Assembly: GCF_003590795.1 (NCBI RefSeq)
Contig: NZ_QYUL01000003.1
Span: forward strand, 124,001-188,000
Length of the DNA: 64,000 nt
Reading direction: 5' to 3'
DNA from: Azospirillum cavernae
Lineage (GTDB): Bacteria; Pseudomonadota; Alphaproteobacteria; Azospirillales; Azospirillaceae
The first letter of the stretch is position 1; the number at the start of each line of letters is the position of its first letter. This document shows positions 59,305 through 64,000 of this stretch, one piece after another. The position numbers and the translations under genes are program-made. The notes under the pieces are model-generated. The model did no database searches. It saw only the letters and a list, made by a program, of their open reading frames with translations, and had not been told where the DNA came from.

Positions 59305-60324
59305 TCACAACCAGCCGATCCGCTTGAAGCGGACGAACAGCCCGCCGCAAACCACCGCGATCACCGACAGGGCCGCCGGATAGCCGAAGCGCCAATGCAA
59401 CTCCGGCATCACCTCGAAATTCATCCCATAGATTCCGGCGATGGCGGTCGGCACGGCGAGGATGGCGGCCCAGGCGGCGAGCTTGCGCGTCACGTCGTTC
59501 TGGCGGGCGGCGGCGACGATCATGCTGGTTTCAAAGGCGAAGGACAAAATCTCGCGCAACGAGCCGATCTGTTCGTTGACGCGGATCACATGGTCGTGGA
59601 CGTCGCGGTAATAGGGCCGGATGTCGGCGTCGATCATCGGCAAATCGAAACGCTCCAACCGCGAACACACCTCCAACAGGGGGGAGGCGGCGCGGCGCAG
59701 CCGCTCCAGATCACGGCGCAACTGGTGGATCCGCTCGATCTCCGCCGTGCCGGGGGGCTGGCGCATCAGGTGGGATTCCAGCTCCTCGACCTTCCCGGCC
59801 ATCTGGTCGAGCACGGGGAAATAGCAATCGACGACGTAATCCATCACGGCGTAGACGACGAAATCCTCGCCATGCTTCAACAGGGGGGGCGCGGCTTCGC
59901 AGCGCGCCCGCACCGGCGAATAGGTGGTCGAGGGGCCGTGCCGCACGGTGACGACATAGCCCTTGCCGGTGAAGAGATGGGTTTCGCCCAGAATCAGGCT
60001 TTCGCCGTCCAGCCGCGCCGTGCGCAGCACCATGAACAGGCTGTCGCCATACACCTCCAGCTTGGGCCGCTGGTGGGCGTGGAGCGCGTCCTCCACCGCC
60101 AACTCATGCAGGCCGAACTGCTGTTTGATGTCCATCAACAGCGGCTCGTCCGGCTCCCACAGGCCGATCCAGACGAAATGATCGGGCTTGGCGGCCCAGG
60201 CCCCGGCCTCGCCCACCGGGATGTCGGCGACGCGCCGCCCGTCGCAATAGGCGACGCTGGCGACGATTCCAGGTTCGCTCGGCGCGGAGAGGCGGGACGT
60301 GTCGGGCGTTGGTTGGGCCAGCAT
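59305..60324 (-). CDS. corA: CorA-family divalent cation channel
   Basis: Inner-membrane magnesium/cobalt transporter, 339 residues. The cytoplasmic N-terminal domain is long and ends in the helix bearing VVAAARQNDVTRKL. The two C-terminal spans are joined by the selectivity motif GMN in GIYGMNFEVMPEL (near 298), which identifies CorA. The protein ends FVRFKRIGWL, a basic tail on the cytoplasmic side. 93 bp downstream of the metal-sensor operon on the same strand. Confidence 0.93.
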   Translation of the reverse strand: MLAQPTPDTSRLSAPSEPGIVASVAYCDGRRVADIPVGEAGAWAAKPDHFVWIGLWEPDEPLLMDIKQQFGLHELAVEDALHAHQRPKLEVYGDSLFMVLRTARLDGESLILGETHLFTGKGYVVTVRHGPSTTYSPVRARCEAAPPLLKHGEDFVVYAVMDYVVDCYFPVLDQMAGKVEELESHLMRQPPGTAEIERIHQLRRDLERLRRAASPLLEVCSRLERFDLPMIDADIRPYYRDVHDHVIRVNEQIGSLREILSFAFETSMIVAAARQNDVTRKLAAWAAILAVPTAIAGIYGMNFEVMPELHWRFGYPAALSVIAVVCGGLFVRFKRIGWL

Positions 60325-60417
60325 GGAGGGAAAGGCCGTTGCGCAAGAGGGACGGTGCGATCAGATCCGGTCCTATAGCACGTTCGGCCAGGCCGCTCCA
60401 CGCCGCGTCGGGCGTCT

Positions 60418-60873
60418 TTAGAATCCCCGACCGGAGCCGATCAGGCGGACGCGGCCCGCTTGCGACAGGTCGGGCAGGGTGGCGAACACGGTTTCTTCGG
60501 TCAGTTCGCTGATGAGGCGGCGCTTGGCGCGGGCGGCCTCGGCGGCGGCGCGCAGGGCTTGCGGGTCGAAGGGAGCGCTTTCCAACAGCGCGCGCACCGC
60601 TTGCCCGGCGACGCGGTACTCCTCGCTCAGGGCGGCGAAGCGGGCGCGTTGCGGCTCGAAGGCGGCGCGCAGGCGGGCGGCGTCGCCGTCCGACAGATTG
60701 GGGGCGATCCGCTCGACGAAGCGGTCGGGCATCGGGCGGTAGGGCGGCGGCCCCGGCGGGTGACGGCTGGCGAGCAGCATCGCGCCCAAAAACAGGTTGA
60801 GGGCGACGGACAGCAGAGCCAGCGCGCGCAGACTGACGAAGGACGGCAAGCGGAAGGCGGCGAGGCCGTTCAT
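60418..60873 (-). CDS. Periplasmic metal-sensor-like protein (CnrX/Spy type)
   Basis: A 151-residue protein with one N-terminal span (LRALALLSVALNLFLGAMLL) and a helical periplasmic domain of the heavy-metal-resistance type (RFVERIAPNLSDGDAARLRA). The order ECF sigma, anti-sigma, then this sensor recalls cnrYXH. Its start overlaps the anti-sigma stop by four bases. Methionine/histidine metal ligands are few, so metal identity is open. Confidence 0.75.
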   Translation of the reverse strand: MNGLAAFRLPSFVSLRALALLSVALNLFLGAMLLASRHPPGPPPYRPMPDRFVERIAPNLSDGDAARLRAAFEPQRARFAALSEEYRVAGQAVRALLESAPFDPQALRAAAEAARAKRRLISELTEETVFATLPDLSQAGRVRLIGSGRGF

Positions 60874-61298
60874 CGGGAATCTCCATCGAACAGGGTGGTC
60901 ACGTCGTCGCTCAACAGGGCGACTGCCTGTCCGCGCGGCAGGCTGGCCGGGGCGGCAAGCTGGTTCCCCGCCAACCAGCCGAGCGTGACCAGGGCGACGC
61001 AGAGCGCCGCCGCCGTCCAGCGCGGCGTGCGGCCCAGCAGCAGAACCATCAGCGTGTCCTGCGGCGTCGCCCGCGCGGTCTGCGCGACGCGGCTCAACAG
61101 GCGGGCGACGCGGGCCTCGTCGATCTGCGGTGCCGCGCCGCTCAACAGCCGGTCGAACGCCTCGGCCTCTCGCCGCGCGGCGCGCAGGCGGGGGGAGACG
61201 GCCAGCGCCCGTTCGGCCTCCGCGCGCAATTCCGGCGGCCAGCGCGTGGGGTCGGCCCCGAAATCGGCAAGATGGCGGAGGAATTGGCTTTCGATCAT
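60870..61298 (-). CDS. Probable anti-sigma factor
   Basis: A 142-residue protein with an N-terminal cytoplasmic helical region (FLRHLADFGADPTRWPPELR), a span near 92-112 (WTAAALCVALVTLGWLAGNQ) and a short periplasmic tail. No zinc motif. Its position between an ECF sigma gene and a periplasmic sensor, with four-base overlaps on both sides, makes it the likely membrane anti-sigma factor. The sequence itself matches no family I can name. Confidence 0.7.
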   Translation of the reverse strand: MIESQFLRHLADFGADPTRWPPELRAEAERALAVSPRLRAARREAEAFDRLLSGAAPQIDEARVARLLSRVAQTARATPQDTLMVLLLGRTPRWTAAALCVALVTLGWLAGNQLAAPASLPRGQAVALLSDDVTTLFDGDSR

Positions 61299-61849
61299 GA
61301 CGGCTCCCTCCCGGCGCTCAGCGCCGTTTTCAACGCGGCCCGCGCCCGCGCCAGCAGCGAGGCGAAGGCGCTTTCGCCCAGTCCCAGAACGTCGGCGGCC
61401 TGTCTTTGGCTCAGCCCGTCCTGGTGAAACAGCACCACGGCGGCGCGCTGGCGGTCGGGCAGGGCGTCCAGCGCCCGGTTGACCTGGGCGGCGGTCTGCC
61501 GTTCGGCGATGCGGTCCAGCGCGTCGGGCGCGCCGTCGGGGATCGCCTCGGCGTCGTCCAGCGGCGACCAGCCCGGACGGCGGCCCCGGTCGATGGCCAG
61601 ATTGACGATGATGCGGTAGAGCCACGTCCCGAACGCCGCCCGCGCCCCGTCCCACCGCGCGGCGTGCCGCCAGACGCGCAAAAACGCCTCCTGCGCGATG
61701 TCGTCGGCGTCGGACGGGTTGCCGGTCAAACGCTGGGCCAGCGCCACGGCGCGCCGCATGTGGCGCGCGGCTAGCCGGTCGAAGGCGTCGGCGTCGCCGC
61801 CCGCTACCCGCGCCATCAGCGCGTCGTCGCTGTCCTCCGTGCCGGTCAT
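61295..61849 (-). CDS. ECF-type RNA polymerase sigma factor
   Basis: A 184-residue sigma factor. Region 2 has DADDIAQEAFLRVWRHAARW and the -10-recognition stretch FGTWLYRIIVNLAIDRGRR; region 4 has LPDRQRAAVVLFHQDGLSQR and the helix-turn-helix AADVLGLGESAFASLLARAR. It is the first gene of a three-gene overlapping operon with an anti-sigma and a periplasmic sensor. Target genes are probably its own operon and possibly the RND pump just upstream. Confidence 0.9.
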   Translation of the reverse strand: MTGTEDSDDALMARVAGGDADAFDRLAARHMRRAVALAQRLTGNPSDADDIAQEAFLRVWRHAARWDGARAAFGTWLYRIIVNLAIDRGRRPGWSPLDDAEAIPDGAPDALDRIAERQTAAQVNRALDALPDRQRAAVVLFHQDGLSQRQAADVLGLGESAFASLLARARAALKTALSAGREPS

Positions 61850-61931
61850 CGCTGCGCCGTTCGCCGTGGTGTTCGGCAGAGTTACGGCAAGCGGCCAGGA
61901 AACGCACCTGTTCGTCGCAGCCTCCCCTCCG

Positions 61932-64000
61932 CTATTCCGCCGGAGCCGCTGGCGTGATGGGCGGCGCTGGCGCGTCGGTCAGCGTGTGGCGGGCGCGTTT
62001 GCGGCCCAGCGCCAGCTTTTCCAGCGTCAGATACACAATCGGCGTCGTGTAGAGCGTCAGCATTTGGCTGACCAGCAGCCCGCCGATGATGGCGATGCCC
62101 AGCGGGCGGCGCAGCTCGCCGCCGGTGCCATAATCGAAGGCCAGCGGCACCGCGCCCAGCAGGGCGGCTATGGTCGTCATCATGATCGGGCGGAAGCGGA
62201 CCAACGCGGCTTCGCGGATCGCGTCGAAGGGCGACAGGCCGCGTTCGCGTTCGGCCTCCAGCGCGAAGTCGATCATCATGATGGCGTTCTTCTTGACGAT
62301 GCCGATCAGCAAAATCAGGCCGATCATCGCCACGATGGACAGCTCGTAGCCGGTCAGGATCAGCGCGATCAACGCGCCCAACCCGGCGGACGGCAGGGTG
62401 GACAGGATGGTCAGCGGGTGGATCAGGCTTTCGTACAGCACCCCCAGCACGACATAGATGGTCAGCAACGCCGCGACGATCAGGAAGGGTTGGCTTGATT
62501 GCGATTGCTCGAAGGCGCGCGCCGTTCCCTGGAACCCGGCGCGGATGCTGGCGGGCATGCCGATGTCCTCCGCCGCCCGCGCGATGACTTGGGTCGCCTG
62601 AGACAGCGAGACGTCGGGGGCGAGGTCGAAGGTGAGGTTGGCGACGGGAAAGCCGCTTTGGTGTTGGATCGACGCCGCCTGATTGCCGATGGTGACGCTG
62701 GCCACGGTGGACAGCGGAACCAGACCGCTGCGGCCCGGCACATGGATCCGTTTCAGCGCGTCGGGGCCAAGCGCGTCCTTGGGATCGACCTCCAGCACCA
62801 CCTTGTGCTGGTTCTGCATCAAATACATGGTGGAGACTTGGCGCTGGCCGAAGGCGTCGTAGAGCGTCGCCTCCAGCGCGCTCAACGACACGCCCAGGCG
62901 GGACGCGGCGTCGCGGTCCACCACCACATTGGCTTGCACCCCGCCATTCTGGCGGTCGTTGGCGACGTCCACCAGCTCCGGCAGGGTCCGCAGCTTTTCC
63001 ACCAGCCGGGGCGCCCACAGATTCAGGGCGTTGATGTCGGTGTCTTGCAGGGAATAGAGATACTGGCTGCGGCCCTGCCGCCCGCCCATGCGGATGTCCT
63101 GCACCGGGGTCAGGAACAGTTGCACCCCCGGCACGCGGGCGGCGCGTTGGCGCAGGCGCGGCAGGATGACGGACAGCTCGTCCCGCTCCGCGCGCGGCTT
63201 CAACGCCACGAAGACGGTGCCGGAATAGGTGCCGCCCGGTCCGCCGCCGCCGATGGACGCGCCGACGCTCTCCACCGCCGGATCGCCGGAAATGGCGTCC
63301 TGCAAGGCGCGCTGGCGGGCGAGCATCGCCTGGAACGAGATGTCGGGCGGTGGGTCGCTGAAGCCGTTCAGCATCCCGGTGTCCTGCTGCGGCACGAAGC
63401 CCTTCGGCACCTGCCCGTAAAGCCAGACGCTGACCCCGATGATGGCGAATGTGACGCCCAGCATGATTCGGCGATGCGCCAGCACCCAATCCAAGCCGTC
63501 GGCGTACAGGCCGAACAGCCGGTCGCCGATCCAATCCAGCGCGCGACCGACGCGGCCCGGCGGCTTGCGTTCCGCCTCGGCGGTCAGCAGATGGGCGCAC
63601 ATCATCGGCGTCAGGGTCAGCGAGACGACGGCGGACACGGCGATGGCGACCGACAGCGTCACCGCGAATTCGCGGAACAGCCGCCCCATGATGCCGCCCA
63701 TGAACAGGATGGGGATGAAGACGGCGACCAGCGACAGGCTGATCGACACCACGGTGAAGGCGACCTGCCGCGCTCCCTTGATCGCGGCGGCGAAGGGCTT
63801 TTCGCCCTTCTCAATGTGACGGACGACGTTTTCGATGACGACGATGGCGTCGTCCACGACGAAGCCGACCGAAATCGTCAAGGCCATCAGCGAGAAATTG
63901 TCCAGGCTGTAGCCGATGGCCCACATCGCCGCGAAGGTTCCGGCCAGCGACAGCGGCACGGCGGTGGCCGGAATGATGGTCGCCCACAGCCGCCGCAGGA
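61932..64000 (-). CDS. RND efflux permease, MdtB/MdtC-like, 3' portion
   Basis: The last 689 codons or so of an inner-membrane RND drug pump; the start is beyond the window. Visible parts: VPLSLAGTFAAM, GYSLDNFSLMALTISVGFVV followed by the proton-relay DDAIVVIENVV, LFREFAVTLSVAIAVS and SLTLTPMMCAHLL, then a periplasmic porter domain and the second TM set ending with RRPLGIAIIGGLLVSQMLTL. This is close to MdtB/MdtC rather than heavy-metal pumps. It is on the same strand as the ECF operon, 82 bp upstream of it. Confidence 0.9.
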   Translation of the reverse strand, partial: LRRLWATIIPATAVPLSLAGTFAAMWAIGYSLDNFSLMALTISVGFVVDDAIVVIENVVRHIEKGEKPFAAAIKGARQVAFTVVSISLSLVAVFIPILFMGGIMGRLFREFAVTLSVAIAVSAVVSLTLTPMMCAHLLTAEAERKPPGRVGRALDWIGDRLFGLYADGLDWVLAHRRIMLGVTFAIIGVSVWLYGQVPKGFVPQQDTGMLNGFSDPPPDISFQAMLARQRALQDAISGDPAVESVGASIGGGGPGGTYSGTVFVALKPRAERDELSVILPRLRQRAARVPGVQLFLTPVQDIRMGGRQGRSQYLYSLQDTDINALNLWAPRLVEKLRTLPELVDVANDRQNGGVQANVVVDRDAASRLGVSLSALEATLYDAFGQRQVSTMYLMQNQHKVVLEVDPKDALGPDALKRIHVPGRSGLVPLSTVASVTIGNQAASIQHQSGFPVANLTFDLAPDVSLSQATQVIARAAEDIGMPASIRAGFQGTARAFEQSQSSQPFLIVAALLTIYVVLGVLYESLIHPLTILSTLPSAGLGALIALILTGYELSIVAMIGLILLIGIVKKNAIMMIDFALEAERERGLSPFDAIREAALVRFRPIMMTTIAALLGAVPLAFDYGTGGELRRPLGIAIIGGLLVSQMLTLYTTPIVYLTLEKLALGRKRARHTLTDAPAPPITPAAPAE

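Noticed and set aside
61858-61886. ECF-type promoter (CGTAAC, 17 bases, CGAACG on the minus strand) before the sigma gene
   Set aside because: The -10-like element would lie only 9 bases from the start codon and both boxes are weak; not enough to list as a promoter.

Overview
The window is dense (about 57 protein genes in 64 kb), very GC-rich and made almost entirely of chromosomal genes. Several features fit an alphaproteobacterium, most likely of the Rhodospirillales/Azospirillum type: a rhizobial-style glpSTPQUV glycerol ABC operon, several chemoreceptors, a high-GC codon bias that produces long antisense open frames, a copper chaperone/DUF2946-like set and a cytochrome c'. I cannot name the species. 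I see no rRNA, tRNA, CRISPR array or insertion sequence.

Layout. 1-4720: the end of a polyamine-type ABC importer, then a three-enzyme set (ureohydrolase, 2-ketoarginine decarboxylase, aldehyde dehydrogenase) that reads as catabolism of arginine through 2-ketoarginine. 4730-11424: a LysE exporter, ispE, a frameshifted serine hydrolase, a soluble chemoreceptor, a methyltransferase, gloB, a glutathione transferase and an NlpC/P60 peptidase. 11578-17510: an SbmA/BacA-like ABC protein with a ruined ATPase site, a GH1 and a GH4 glycosidase, and an MFS exporter. 17870-22545: a 1265-residue fusion of TPR, GT41 and GT9 domains, coupled to an FkbM methyltransferase. 22619-24621: an AT-rich two-gene Septu-type defence system (ptuA, ptuB). 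24614-30914: a YgiQ radical SAM protein, two M20 amidohydrolases, two small unknown genes and a YitT membrane protein. 31059-44242: the glycerol regulon (glpK, glpVUQPTS, glpD, glpR), with a chemoreceptor gene between glpD and glpR. 44262-52094: a dienelactone hydrolase, guaC, a solute-binding protein, mlaF-mlaE-alr-dnaB in one overlapping unit, and a LOG protein. 52256-54698: two c-type cytochromes and two copper-related proteins. 54750-64000: a chemoreceptor, a LysM protein, corA, an ECF sigma/anti-sigma/periplasmic sensor operon and the 3' part of an MdtB/C-like RND pump.

The glycerol locus is the best resolved system. The periplasmic binder GlpV, permeases GlpP/GlpQ, ATPases GlpS/GlpT and small membrane protein GlpU import glycerol. 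GlpK phosphorylates it, GlpD oxidises it, and a DeoR-type repressor (GlpR) probably acts at repeated ATGTTCGTT half-sites upstream of glpD.

The most interesting items are: the Septu system, whose base composition differs sharply from its surroundings; the GT41-GT9 fusion; the ABC transporter in which every ATPase motif I checked except the H-loop is altered together; a family of four long G/C-rich palindromic repeats; a separate 34-bp-arm inverted repeat inside the arginine operon; and a one-base frameshift in a C homopolymer. No motif or family claim was checked against a database; all rest on reading the sequence.
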